From Flavobacterium psychrotrophum (GTDB lineage: Bacteria > Bacteroidota > Bacteroidia > Flavobacteriales > Flavobacteriaceae), in assembly GCF_003403075.1 (NCBI RefSeq), contig NZ_CP031557.1, positions 62,001 to 126,000 of the forward strand: DNA of 64,000 bases. The letters run 5' to 3'. The position numbers and the translations under genes were made by a program. Below, in pieces: positions 43,977 to 53,749 of this stretch (within the stretch, counting starts at the first letter, position 1; every line of letters begins with the position of its first letter). A model generated the notes under the pieces. That model had not been told where the DNA came from. It saw only the letters and a list, made by a program, of their open reading frames with translations, and made no database searches.

Positions 43977-45059
43977 ATGGAAAATAGCACCGCGCTTCGC
44001 ACCTGGTTAGACGATTTTAAATTAGACCACCCACTGGTAATAGCCGGCCCATGCAGCGCCGAGACTGAAGACCAGGTTTTAAAAATAGCCCATGAGCTTA
44101 AAGATAGCGATGTAAGCATTTACCGCGCCGGTATCTGGAAGCCCCGTACCCGTCCGGGTGGTTTTGAGGGCGTAGGTGCCATTGGGCTTAAGTGGCTGCA
44201 AAAAGCAAAAGCTGAAACCGGACTGCTTATGGCAACCGAAGTAGCTAATGCTACCCACGTAAAACTTGCTTTAGAACATGATATCGATGTGCTGTGGATA
44301 GGTGCGCGTACTACCGTAAACCCATTTGCGGTGCAGGAAATTGCCGATGCACTGGCAGGGACCGATAAAATAGTATTGGTTAAAAACCCGGTTAACCCAG
44401 ACCTTGCCCTGTGGCTGGGTGGCGTAGAACGCCTTTATAACGCAGGCATCAAAAAGCTTGGGGTTATTCACCGTGGGTTTTCTACTTACGAAAAAACTAA
44501 ATACAGGAATATACCGGAATGGCAACTGGCTATTGAACTTCAGAATAAGTTTCCGGACCTGCCGCTTATTTGCGACCCAAGCCATATTACCGGCCGTCGC
44601 GATATGATTCAGGAAGTGAGCCAGCAGGCGCTTGATCTTAACTACGATGGACTTATCATCGAAACCCATACCGATCCGGATAATGCATGGAGTGATGCGG
44701 CACAGCAGGTAACGCCTACAAAACTTAAACAAATTTTTGAAGATCTGCGCGTGCGTAAAGAAATAGGCACCGATGCCGATTATGATAAGCGCATGGCGGC
44801 ACTACGTGTTAATATTGATGAGTATGATGCAAAGCTGCTGGAAATACTGGGTAAGAGGATGCAGGTTGCAGGCCAGATAGGAGCCCTTAAAAAAGAGTTT
44901 AACGTAGCTGTTTTACAAAACAAACGCTGGAATGAAATACTGGATAAGATGACGGCACAGGGTATAGATAAAGGCCTGGGCAAAGAATTTATTGTAGATA
45001 TTTTTAAGGCAATACACCAGGAAAGTATAAGCCAGCAGGAGAAAGTGATTAATTGTTAA
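43977..45059 (+). CDS. Bifunctional DAHP synthase-chorismate mutase
   Basis: A 360-residue fusion. Residues 1-265 are a DAHP synthase of the KDO8P-synthase-like class (VIAGPCSAETEDQV, YRAGIWKPRTRPGGFEG, LVKNPVNPDLALWLG, LICDPSHITGRRD). Residues about 270-360 are a type II (AroQ) chorismate mutase (MAALRVNIDEYDAKLLEILGKRM, then KRWNEILDKM). It makes the first shikimate step and the branch to prephenate on one chain. Last gene of the aromatic operon; the gap upstream carries copy B of the repeat. Confidence 0.93.
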   Translation: MENSTALRTWLDDFKLDHPLVIAGPCSAETEDQVLKIAHELKDSDVSIYRAGIWKPRTRPGGFEGVGAIGLKWLQKAKAETGLLMATEVANATHVKLALEHDIDVLWIGARTTVNPFAVQEIADALAGTDKIVLVKNPVNPDLALWLGGVERLYNAGIKKLGVIHRGFSTYEKTKYRNIPEWQLAIELQNKFPDLPLICDPSHITGRRDMIQEVSQQALDLNYDGLIIETHTDPDNAWSDAAQQVTPTKLKQIFEDLRVRKEIGTDADYDKRMAALRVNIDEYDAKLLEILGKRMQVAGQIGALKKEFNVAVLQNKRWNEILDKMTAQGIDKGLGKEFIVDIFKAIHQESISQQEKVINC

Positions 45060-45136
45060 AATTTTCCTTAACGTTTCATTAAGAAACTACAGCTTTTTTT
45101 GTATTATCGCGGCTCAATAAGTAATAAAACCAATCA

Positions 45137-46789
45137 ATGAAGAAATTTGTTACAGCAGCCGCGTTGCTGTTTATGGGCATTGCACCCCTAATGGCTCAAA
45201 ACAAGATTGATAAGATCAATGTATCTTATGGACAGGAGCTTCCGGACGATAAGCAAAAACTGGTAGACATTACCGGCGAAGCGAACGGAAAAATTTATGG
45301 TCTTGCCATTAAAGGGAAAGACACTTATATGCTCAAAATTTTTGACAGTAGTACTATGGGGCAATTGTCTTCACATGAAATTCTTATTCCGGATCTTAAC
45401 GATAGGGAAGTAGAGTTTGAAAACTTGTACCTGCTAAATGGTAAGCTGTATGTTGTAGGCAGTGTATATAATAAGAAAGACAAGATATTTAATCTTGTGG
45501 CTACACCTCTTTCTGAAGAAGGTAAGTTAAGCAAAGACGGCGTGGTGCTGTTTAAGTCTGAGGTAGAAAAGAAAAGTGAGCGTGGAGGTTTCTATTTCAG
45601 GAAAACTCAGGATGAAAACGGCCTTTTAGTAATGCACGCCTCGCGTTTTAAAAAAGAAGATGTTATAAAGTATGATATCAAGCTGTTTGATGATAATCTT
45701 CAGGCTATATTCAGTACTACCGAGAAAGTGAAGTTTGATGACAATCATAAAGATTATGAATTTTATATTCCTGATTTTCAGGCAGGCTTAAATGATGATG
45801 TTTATGTGGTTATTAATGAAGGTTATCGCGATAACAAGAAGAAAGAGCGCGTAGAGCGCTTTGAAATACATGCTTACAAAGGCAACAACAACTATGCAAA
45901 AGAGGTTATTAACATAGATGTGAAAGATCAGGCGCCTATAAACTGTAAAATTGTACCATCGGGAGATATATTACACCTTATGGGCTTTTACTCAAGCGTT
46001 CGCGAAAGTGGCAGGAGCAATAAAGAGCTTAAAGGGGTATATGCAGCCACGGTAAACATGAAGGATAATAAGGTTACAAGCACAAAATTTAACGACCTTG
46101 ACCATCCTACCCGCGTAAAGCTTATAGGCGAGCGCAGGGCTAAAAAAGGTAAAGATGTTCCGCCGTTGTATAACATTATACATATTATAGGCCGGGAAGA
46201 TGGCGGTATGATCATGGTGTCTGAATACCAGTTAGTGGTAATAGGGCAGTCTGCCGGTATAGGCCCTTTAGCCTTTACCCCGGTAACTTACGTTAAAAAT
46301 GAAATTATAGTAACATCGCTGGCGCCAGACGGTAGCCACGAGTGGAGCAATGTATTGCCAAAAGCGCAGACGGCATCAATAACTACAATGTCGCTGGGGC
46401 TTAGTTTTAGCGGTACAGGCAATGGTTTTGCTGTAGGTGGTACTATAATGATCCCGTTATTGCAAATGGGTAAGGGGCCGGAATATCTTGGCGCATTGCC
46501 TATCTATAAAAATGGGCAGCTTAGCATACTTATTAATGATAATGTTAAAAATAAAGGCATTACCGATATTGAAGAAATAAAATCAATGGGTAACTACAAC
46601 AATGCCGTTCCTTCGTTATTCATATTCAGTAAAGACGGAAAGATTGTTCGTAAAGATCCGGAGGAAGTAATCAAGAATGAGCTTGTTATTCGTCCCGGCG
46701 TTAACTATGCTAAAACAAACAATGAATATATTATTTATTCATCGAGGAAAAAAAGCGATAAACTGGGCAGGATGATCCTGGAAGATTAA
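45137..46789 (+). CDS. Secreted protein of unknown function, probable beta-propeller
   Basis: A 550-residue protein with signal peptide (ending APLMAQ). It consists of repeating beta-strand units (for example EILIPDLNDREVEFENLYLLNGKLYVVGSVYNKKDKIFNL), consistent with a propeller. It has no signature domain. It is followed by a strong terminator. Confidence 0.75.
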   Translation: MKKFVTAAALLFMGIAPLMAQNKIDKINVSYGQELPDDKQKLVDITGEANGKIYGLAIKGKDTYMLKIFDSSTMGQLSSHEILIPDLNDREVEFENLYLLNGKLYVVGSVYNKKDKIFNLVATPLSEEGKLSKDGVVLFKSEVEKKSERGGFYFRKTQDENGLLVMHASRFKKEDVIKYDIKLFDDNLQAIFSTTEKVKFDDNHKDYEFYIPDFQAGLNDDVYVVINEGYRDNKKKERVERFEIHAYKGNNNYAKEVINIDVKDQAPINCKIVPSGDILHLMGFYSSVRESGRSNKELKGVYAATVNMKDNKVTSTKFNDLDHPTRVKLIGERRAKKGKDVPPLYNIIHIIGREDGGMIMVSEYQLVVIGQSAGIGPLAFTPVTYVKNEIIVTSLAPDGSHEWSNVLPKAQTASITTMSLGLSFSGTGNGFAVGGTIMIPLLQMGKGPEYLGALPIYKNGQLSILINDNVKNKGITDIEEIKSMGNYNNAVPSLFIFSKDGKIVRKDPEEVIKNELVIRPGVNYAKTNNEYIIYSSRKKSDKLGRMILED

Positions 46790-46807
46790 CGTTAATCATA
46801 ACGGGTT

Positions 46808-46839
46808 AAAAAGGCTTTCTGATAGCGGAAAGCCTTTTT
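46808..46839 (+). terminator. Intrinsic terminator after 45137-46789
   Basis: A 12-bp perfect stem (46808-46819 with 46828-46839) beginning in A and ending in T. Confidence 0.9.
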
Positions 46840-46877
46840 AGTTTTAAGCCCCAAAGCGTTATTTACGGTGAGATTAC

Positions 46878-46942
46878 TATCTTTGCCCCATAACAAGACT
46901 TGTGTATAAATCTAAATCTACGGGCGGCTATTATTTGGTAAA
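46878..46942 (+). pseudogene. Duplicated promoter and 5' end of rsgA
   Basis: The stretch CTATCTTTGCCCCAT and on (46878-46942) repeats, at about 80 percent or more over 60 bases, the promoter and first codons of rsgA at 48348-48405. The start codon ATG is ATA here, a six-base insertion breaks the match, and the frame stops after 20 codons. The TATCTTTG box is intact. It sits directly before the glycosyltransferase ATG. Confidence 0.8.
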
Positions 46943-46955
46943 CCCAAAATAATGT

Positions 46956-48332
46956 ATGATAAAATCCAATACTCAAAAAAATTACTTATTCTTGGCACTT
47001 GGTGCGCTTGCTGCCGGTCTGGTAATCCGACTGAGCCAGCTAAACCCAAGAGGTTTGTGGCTTGATGAGATATGGAGTATGATTCACTCAGCTCCCGGAA
47101 TATCGCCGAGGGAAGTAATTTCAAATGCTGCTCATGACAGCCATCCGCCACTATTTGATTTGTTGCTGCACTACTGGCTCACAATATTCGGAACTTCTGA
47201 AGTAGTAGCTAAAATATTACCGTTCCTATTCGCATTGGTTTCTATATATGTAACATGGCTGGCAGCCTATAAAATAACAGGGAGTAAGGTTAAGGCATAT
47301 TTTGCACTTGGGTTGGTGTCATTAAATTTTTTTCATCTGTATTATAGTACTGAGGTTAGGTTCTACAGTCTTATGTATTTGCTAAGTGCTCTAACTTTAT
47401 TGCAGTTCTGGAACATCGTTAACCATAGTGCTCTTAAAAGCTATGTGTGGTTTGCACTATGGGGTGTATTGCTTTTGTATACCCATTATTATGGCGCAAT
47501 ACTGTTGTTTGTATACGGTATCATAGCACTGACATTGGCACTGATGAAGGAAATCTCCTGGCAAAACTTTGGTAGGTTTGTTATAGCCTGTATTGTAATG
47601 TTACTTTCCTTTTCGCCTTGGTTGCCGTATATGTTTGCCAAGAGCAATTCCGTTTCCTGGATAGAAATACCTACTGTAGCCTCCTTTTTTAAGTTTATGT
47701 ATGACTATACGGGTAAAAACCCAGTGGAGTTGGCATTGTATTTCTTTGCGCTCTTTATCGGAATTCGTTGTTTTAAAACCGATAAAAAATTGGCGGTTAT
47801 TGCATATGGAGTTGTGTTGTTAACGTTTATTGTTCCTTTAATAATATCCTTAACAGGTAAATCTATACTATACAATCGTTACCTTATTATAACACTGCCT
47901 GTGTTGTTTATATTTGCTTCGCACGTATTTACAGAGCGTACAGAGAAATTTCCGAAACTAAATTTATATCTGCCATTATTGCTATGGGTAACCATGGCTG
48001 GAAACATCTTATTCCTTAATAAAATATTTAAAGAAGGTAAAGAGCCATGGAAAGAAGTTGCTGTGTTTTATAAGCAGCAGGTTTCTCAGAAACAATTGCC
48101 TTTGGTTTCTGAACAAAATGAATACATAGATTATTACCTTGTGAAATCCGGTGCAGAAAAGAGCGTGCCCTATACTGTAATGAGCGGTCTAAGCGAATTT
48201 TGGTACCTCAAACATAAGCGTTATACTTCTCAAAACAGTCCTGATATTATGGGGAATATTTATGTTATAGAGCAAACTCAGCAGTTTTCGCACGATTTTG
48301 AGTTGCTTAAAGTGAAGAGGATTGTAAAATGA
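46956..48332 (+). CDS. Membrane glycosyltransferase, GT39/ArnT-like
   Basis: A 458-residue protein with about ten or more membrane helices. The first periplasmic loop after the first helix has LWLDEIWSM, with the Asp-Glu that is the catalytic motif of the PMT/ArnT (GT-C) class. It would transfer a sugar from a polyprenyl carrier to an envelope acceptor. No polysaccharide neighbours exist. Its promoter is a copy of the rsgA promoter, and the gene appears inserted between the 45137 gene and rsgA. Confidence 0.8.
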   Translation: MIKSNTQKNYLFLALGALAAGLVIRLSQLNPRGLWLDEIWSMIHSAPGISPREVISNAAHDSHPPLFDLLLHYWLTIFGTSEVVAKILPFLFALVSIYVTWLAAYKITGSKVKAYFALGLVSLNFFHLYYSTEVRFYSLMYLLSALTLLQFWNIVNHSALKSYVWFALWGVLLLYTHYYGAILLFVYGIIALTLALMKEISWQNFGRFVIACIVMLLSFSPWLPYMFAKSNSVSWIEIPTVASFFKFMYDYTGKNPVELALYFFALFIGIRCFKTDKKLAVIAYGVVLLTFIVPLIISLTGKSILYNRYLIITLPVLFIFASHVFTERTEKFPKLNLYLPLLLWVTMAGNILFLNKIFKEGKEPWKEVAVFYKQQVSQKQLPLVSEQNEYIDYYLVKSGAEKSVPYTVMSGLSEFWYLKHKRYTSQNSPDIMGNIYVIEQTQQFSHDFELLKVKRIVK

Positions 48333-48355
48333 TTGTTTTAAACTGTCTATCTTTG
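48322..48355 (+). promoter_or_regulatory. Promoter of rsgA
   Basis: TATCTTTG at 48348-48355 is a TAnnTTTG box, with a TTG at 48322-48324, 23 bp upstream. The rsgA ATG follows 5 bp after the box, leaving very little leader, so a different start or a leaderless message is possible. A duplicate box lies at 46878-46885. Confidence 0.5.
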
Positions 48356-48359
48356 CCCC

Positions 48360-49331
48360 ATGACAGGACTTGTGTATAAATCTACGGGCAGCTGGTATTC
48401 GGTAAAAACCGAAGAAGGCACTGCGTATGAATGCCGTATTAAAGGCAAATTCCGGATGAAGGGTATTAAAAGTACCAACCCCGTTGCAGTGGGCGATGTA
48501 GTAGATTTTGACCTTGATGAAGCTTCGGATGCTGTAACAGGTGTGATTACAAAGATACACGAACGTAAAAATTACATTATCCGTAAGTCGGTTAACCTTA
48601 GCCACCAGGTACACATCATTGCCTCAAACATTGATAAGCTGTTTTTGCTGGTTACCATAAACAACCCTCCTACCACTACAAGCTTTATAGACCGTTTCCT
48701 GGTTACTGCCGAAGCGTATGACATTGAGGCAATACTTGTTTTTAATAAAGTTGATACTTTTGATGAAGCCACACTTGATGAACAGCTATACCTTCAGTTT
48801 ATTTATAGCCGCATTGGTTATAAATGCTTGAGAGTATCATCAGTAAATGAAAAGGGTATAGATGAGCTTCGTGCAGAAATGACGGGTAACGTGAGCATGT
48901 TTTCGGGTCATTCGGGTGTAGGCAAAAGTACTTTGGTAAACACTTTACAGCCTGGTATGGACTTAAAGACCAAAGCTATTAGCGAGCAACACAGCCAGGG
49001 GCAGCACACCACTACTTTTGCAGAGATGTTTGATCTTGACTTTGGCGCTAAAATTATAGATACCCCCGGTATTCGTGGTTTTGGAGTAGTAGATATGGAG
49101 AAGGATGAGTTGGGCGATTATTTCCCGGAATTTTTTGCTCTTAAAGACCAATGCAAGTTTAATAACTGCCTGCATAAAGATGAACCACATTGTGCTGTAA
49201 AAGAAGCATTAGATAATGATGAAATAGCCTGGAGCCGCTACCGCAGTTACCTGCAACTGTTGGAAGGTGAAGACGAACATTACCGTACCGATATTTATGG
49301 CGATGGTAAAAATAACGATGCCAAAGAATAA
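48360..49331 (+). CDS. rsgA: Ribosome small-subunit-dependent GTPase A
   Basis: A 323-residue circularly permuted GTPase that helps mature the 30S subunit. The N-terminal OB fold (residues 1-70) starts MTGLVYKSTGSWY. NKVD (G4) precedes GHSGVGKST (G1), followed by DTPGIRGFG (G3), the permuted order typical of the family. The C-terminal zinc finger is CKFNNCLHKDEPHC. It overlaps dtd by one base. Confidence 0.95.
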   Translation: MTGLVYKSTGSWYSVKTEEGTAYECRIKGKFRMKGIKSTNPVAVGDVVDFDLDEASDAVTGVITKIHERKNYIIRKSVNLSHQVHIIASNIDKLFLLVTINNPPTTTSFIDRFLVTAEAYDIEAILVFNKVDTFDEATLDEQLYLQFIYSRIGYKCLRVSSVNEKGIDELRAEMTGNVSMFSGHSGVGKSTLVNTLQPGMDLKTKAISEQHSQGQHTTTFAEMFDLDFGAKIIDTPGIRGFGVVDMEKDELGDYFPEFFALKDQCKFNNCLHKDEPHCAVKEALDNDEIAWSRYRSYLQLLEGEDEHYRTDIYGDGKNNDAKE

Positions 49332-49783
49332 TGAAAGCCGTACTACAACGCGTAACCGAAGCATCTGTAACGATAGAAGGAGAAAGAGTTGCCGATATAA
49401 AAACCGGTCTTCTAATACTTGTGGGTATTGAAGATGCCGATACTGCCGAAGATATCAATTGGTTGACAGGCAAAATTGTTAAGCTCCGCATTTTTGCCGA
49501 TGATGCCGGTGTTATGAACTGTTCTGTACAGGATATTGCCGGCGATATCATAGTTGTAAGCCAGTTTACATTGCATGCCAATACTAAAAAAGGTAACCGC
49601 CCCAGTTATATAAAGGCGGCCCGGCCAGAAGTTGCCATACCTCTTTATGAAGCTTTTGTAATGCAGCTCGAATCAGATTTAGGAAAACCCGTACAAACCG
49701 GAAAATTTGGTGCAGACATGAAAGTTTCATTATTAAATGATGGTCCTGTAACCATATTAATTGATACAAAAAACAAAGAATAA
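49331..49783 (+). CDS. dtd: D-aminoacyl-tRNA deacylase
   Basis: A 150-residue DTD-fold enzyme hydrolysing D-aminoacyl-tRNA. Visible MKAVLQRVTEASVTI, the SQFTL motif, and NDGPVTI near the end, all typical. Translationally coupled to rsgA. Both act on translation. Confidence 0.95.
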   Translation: MKAVLQRVTEASVTIEGERVADIKTGLLILVGIEDADTAEDINWLTGKIVKLRIFADDAGVMNCSVQDIAGDIIVVSQFTLHANTKKGNRPSYIKAARPEVAIPLYEAFVMQLESDLGKPVQTGKFGADMKVSLLNDGPVTILIDTKNKE

Positions 49784-49837
49784 ATCTTTACAAATCAGTT
49801 GAAATAAATTACTTTTGGCGCACCAACTGATTTTAAC

Positions 49838-51739
49838 ATGATTTTAAGAATTGCTTTGTTTTTACTGGCTCTTATAGGGTTACAGTCTCACGCGCAACAA
49901 AATTACAACTACGCCTTAATTCCCGAAAGCCTTACCGAAAATGCCAATGCTGTAGTAAGGCAGGAGCGTTATGATATTGTAATTGCATCGAGACGCAGCA
50001 TGAAAACTACTTTTTTAAGAGCCGTAACCATACTTAATGAGCATGGCCAGCGCTATATGGGCACCGGTGTTTATTATGACAAATCGACTGCTATAAAATC
50101 TGTTGAGGCCATTATTTATGATAAAAATGGTACACAGATAAAAAAGATAAAGCGCAAAGAATTTCTGGATCACTCGGTTTCATCGGGTACAGAAATTACA
50201 GATGGACGTACGCTTAGCCTAGATTATACCCCGGTAGCATATCCGTTTACGGTAGTGTTTTCTTATGAAACAGAAACAAGCAATACCGCTTTTATTCCGC
50301 AATGGTCGCCGGTAGAGGGAGCGTTTTGCAGCACAGAAAAAGAAGAAATTAATATTACTTCAGATCCGTCATTAGGGCTTAAATATAAAGAATACAACTT
50401 TGGCGAAGTTATACTTAATAAACAGCAGCAGGCTACTACCTCAAGCTTTAGTGCGGCTAACATTCCGGCATATCGTTCAGAAGACTATGCGCCGTCTTTA
50501 GACAGGACAAAACCAAAAATTCTTTTTGCGCTTGAGAAGTTCCACCTGGAAGGTGTAGATGGCGAAGCGGCTTCATGGGAAGCCTTTGGTTCGTGGATGT
50601 ACAATAGTCTTCTACAGGGAACAGATGAGCTTCCGGAAGCAACAGTAGCTAAAATACGGAGCCTTGTAGGCGCTGAGACAGATGCTCTTAAAAAAGCTAA
50701 GATAGTGTATAAGTATATGCAGGGTAAAACCCGTTATGTAAGTATTCAGCTTGGTATAGGCGGCTGGAAGCCCATGCCTGCAAAAGATGTGGATCGGCTG
50801 GGGTATGGCGATTGTAAAGCGCTGAGCAATTACACCCGTGCCTTGCTAAAGGCTGTAGATGTACCCGCTTATTATACCATAATTTATGCCGGTAACGGGC
50901 ACAGGAGCCTTACATCCGATTTTGTGAGCATGCAGGGTAACCATGCCATACTTGCTATACCATATAATAATCAGCTTGTTTGGCTGGAGTGTACCAGCCA
51001 GAGTATGCCATTTGGGTTTCAGGGCGATTTTACTGATAACCGTATGGCACTGCTTGTAAAACCGGACAAAGGCGAACTGGTGCGTACCCATGTTTATGAT
51101 ACTAAGGGTAATACACAGCTAACTACAGCCAGTTATAATGTTTTACCAGATGGTGCCTTAAATGGTAGCCTTAAGCGTGTAAGCAACGGTTTACAGTATG
51201 ATGATAAATTTAGTTGGGCAGCACTTGCTCCAGATGAGCTTTCTAAAATGTATAAAGAGAATACGTTTGCTAACATCAATAATCTTAAGCTAAAGAAAAC
51301 TACACTTACTAATGACGATGATGTACAGCAGTTTACAGAAGATATTGCTCTAGAAGCCGCCGGATATTGTAACAGCAGCGGTGGCCGTATGATTTTTGCA
51401 GTGAATGCCTTTAATCAAAATACTGCTATACCGCAGCGTTACCGCACACGACGGTTGCCACTTAATATTAACACCGGTTTTTATGACCACGATGAGGTAA
51501 CCATAAACCTGCCTGATGGTTACACTATGGAGGCCATGCCACAAAATGTTACCCTTACAGATAAGTTTGGTGAATACAAGGCAGAATTTTCTCTGCTTAA
51601 TCCTACACAATTGCTTTACAAGCGTTCGCTTACCATAAATAATGGCGAATATGCAAAAGAAGACTACGATAAGTATCGTGAATTTCGTGAAAAAATAGCG
51701 CGCAATGATAATGCTAAGGTAGTACTCGTTAAAAAATAA
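49838..51739 (+). CDS. DUF3857/transglutaminase-like protein 1
   Basis: A 633-residue secreted protein (signal peptide ending QSHAQ). The N-terminal DUF3857 domain covers about residues 40-230. The transglutaminase-like core starts near residue 295 and has YGDCKALSNYTRALLKAV, with the catalytic Cys retained. TACTTTTG at 49810-49817 is a likely -7 box. First of three tandem genes, each separated by less than 25 bp. Confidence 0.87.
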   Translation: MILRIALFLLALIGLQSHAQQNYNYALIPESLTENANAVVRQERYDIVIASRRSMKTTFLRAVTILNEHGQRYMGTGVYYDKSTAIKSVEAIIYDKNGTQIKKIKRKEFLDHSVSSGTEITDGRTLSLDYTPVAYPFTVVFSYETETSNTAFIPQWSPVEGAFCSTEKEEINITSDPSLGLKYKEYNFGEVILNKQQQATTSSFSAANIPAYRSEDYAPSLDRTKPKILFALEKFHLEGVDGEAASWEAFGSWMYNSLLQGTDELPEATVAKIRSLVGAETDALKKAKIVYKYMQGKTRYVSIQLGIGGWKPMPAKDVDRLGYGDCKALSNYTRALLKAVDVPAYYTIIYAGNGHRSLTSDFVSMQGNHAILAIPYNNQLVWLECTSQSMPFGFQGDFTDNRMALLVKPDKGELVRTHVYDTKGNTQLTTASYNVLPDGALNGSLKRVSNGLQYDDKFSWAALAPDELSKMYKENTFANINNLKLKKTTLTNDDDVQQFTEDIALEAAGYCNSSGGRMIFAVNAFNQNTAIPQRYRTRRLPLNINTGFYDHDEVTINLPDGYTMEAMPQNVTLTDKFGEYKAEFSLLNPTQLLYKRSLTINNGEYAKEDYDKYREFREKIARNDNAKVVLVKK

Positions 51740-51747
51740 GACCAACA

Positions 51748-53727
51748 ATGCCTAAAAATTTCTTTTTAATATGCCTGTTTTTTACAGGCTCTCTGTCCTT
51801 TGCCCAGCTTACCGCTATAGCAAAAGCTCCTGCCGTAACTGTGGCAGACCTTAAAGAAGCGGCACATCCTGCAGATACCAGCGCGGTTGCAGCTGTGCAG
51901 CATCAGTACGGCAATATCTGGTTTGACATTATTGATAATAAATGGGTAATGAACACCGAAGTTTTTACACGTATTAAGATCTATAAAAAAGAAGGCTACA
52001 ATTGGGCTAACTGGAAAAAGGAGTATTATGCTAAAGATAATCTGGTTAAGCTAACAATAACCGATGGAGCAACCTATAATCTTGTGGGTACAAATATTGA
52101 GAAGACTTTTTTAAAGACAGACGGTATATTTGAAGATGCACCCGCAGAGAACTGGAAACGTACCAGTGTTAAGATGCCTAATGTAAAAGAGGGCAGTATT
52201 ATAGAATTTAAATATACGCTGCGCAGCAGGAGGCTTACCCCTGATGATTTTTATTTTCAACATGCCATACCCGTTAACCATGTGCGGCTTGATGTAGCAG
52301 CGCCTACTTATTTCTACTTTAATGTTTTTACGTTAGGATATGTTGATGTTAAGCATAACGAACCTTTTTCGCGTCTAAATACAGAAATTGTAAATAAAAT
52401 AGAGCGTGTAAATGAAGTTCGTGAAAATATATCTACTTATTATGCTGATAATTTAAAGGCTATAAGTGGTGATGAGCCCTATGTAAATAATATAGAAAAT
52501 TATACCGGCCTTATACGCCATGAGTTAGCGGCATTTGCACAGCCCTTTAGTCCGGCAGAAAATTATGCGGTAAACTGGGAAACGGTAGCCAAAACGGTTT
52601 ATGACAACGATAATTTTGGACGAGAGCTAAGATATGACTCCTATTTTAAAGCAGACCTTGCTGTAGTTTTAGCGGGTGCCAAGACAAATGGCGAAAAAAT
52701 GAACAGCATTTTTAGTTATGTAAAATCCAGGATGAACTGGAACGGGTACAACAGGCTGCTTTGTAAAGATGGTGTAAAAAAGGCCTATGAAAATAAAGCA
52801 GGCAATGCTGCCGAAATAAACCTCATGCTAACTGCTATGCTTCGGGAAGCCGGCCTGGAAGCTAACCCGGTATTAGTAAGCACAAGAGATAATGGTGTGG
52901 CAGTTTACCCTAGCGTAGATGCTTATAATTATGTTATCTGTGCCGTAAAAGAAGGTGACAAAAATATATTGCTGGATGCCACAAGTAAATTTTCTGTACC
53001 AAACCTGCTTCCTGTAAGGGCAATTAATTGGGATGGCCGCATGATAAAAAAGAATGGTAACAACGAAGAGATAAACCTAATGCCGGATTTGTATAGCAAA
53101 GAAGTTATAAATGTAATGGCAGATGTTTCTAAAGAAGGTAAAGTTACAGGTAAACTGCGCCACCAGCATATAGATTATAATGCTTATACATTTAGGGAGC
53201 GCTATGTGGACCTTACGCCAGAAAGCTATCTGGATAAACTGGAAGAAAAGTACAAGGGGCTTGAGGTAACTGACTATAAAGTAACCAATGAAAAAGACCT
53301 GACAAAGCCGGTAAGCGAGGATTATTCATTTACCCACAATGGCCTTGTTGATGTAATAGGAGACATGATCTATATCAACCCGATGTTGTTTTTTGCACAG
53401 CATACTAATCCCTTTAAACAGGATAAGCGTGCCTTTCCTATAGATTTTGTATTTGCACAGCAGGAAAAATATCTCATGAACATTAAAGTGCCCGATGGCT
53501 ATAGTATAGCATCGTTACCTGTACAGTTAAAGCTTGCGATGGAAGATGGCCTGGGGAGTTTTCAATATACAGTACAGCCATCGCCTGCCGGTAATGTAGT
53601 ACAGCTGTCTGCAACATTCCAGCTAAATTCTCCGGTTATATCAGCCAGTTATTATACTACCCTTAAAGACTTTTTTCAGAAAATGATTGAAAAGCAAAAC
53701 GAAAAAATAGTACTGAAAAAATCATAA
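51748..53727 (+). CDS. DUF3857/transglutaminase-like protein 2 (catalytic Cys absent)
   Basis: A 659-residue secreted protein (signal peptide ending LSFAQ). Same architecture. At the position of the transglutaminase Cys it reads KAGNAAEINLMLTAMLREAG, so Cys is replaced by Ala. Downstream of protein 1 with 8 bp between, so cotranscribed. Probably not a protease or transglutaminase but a binding protein. Confidence 0.85.
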   Translation: MPKNFFLICLFFTGSLSFAQLTAIAKAPAVTVADLKEAAHPADTSAVAAVQHQYGNIWFDIIDNKWVMNTEVFTRIKIYKKEGYNWANWKKEYYAKDNLVKLTITDGATYNLVGTNIEKTFLKTDGIFEDAPAENWKRTSVKMPNVKEGSIIEFKYTLRSRRLTPDDFYFQHAIPVNHVRLDVAAPTYFYFNVFTLGYVDVKHNEPFSRLNTEIVNKIERVNEVRENISTYYADNLKAISGDEPYVNNIENYTGLIRHELAAFAQPFSPAENYAVNWETVAKTVYDNDNFGRELRYDSYFKADLAVVLAGAKTNGEKMNSIFSYVKSRMNWNGYNRLLCKDGVKKAYENKAGNAAEINLMLTAMLREAGLEANPVLVSTRDNGVAVYPSVDAYNYVICAVKEGDKNILLDATSKFSVPNLLPVRAINWDGRMIKKNGNNEEINLMPDLYSKEVINVMADVSKEGKVTGKLRHQHIDYNAYTFRERYVDLTPESYLDKLEEKYKGLEVTDYKVTNEKDLTKPVSEDYSFTHNGLVDVIGDMIYINPMLFFAQHTNPFKQDKRAFPIDFVFAQQEKYLMNIKVPDGYSIASLPVQLKLAMEDGLGSFQYTVQPSPAGNVVQLSATFQLNSPVISASYYTTLKDFFQKMIEKQNEKIVLKKS

Positions 53728-53749
53728 AACCAAAAATAAACTAACCAAT

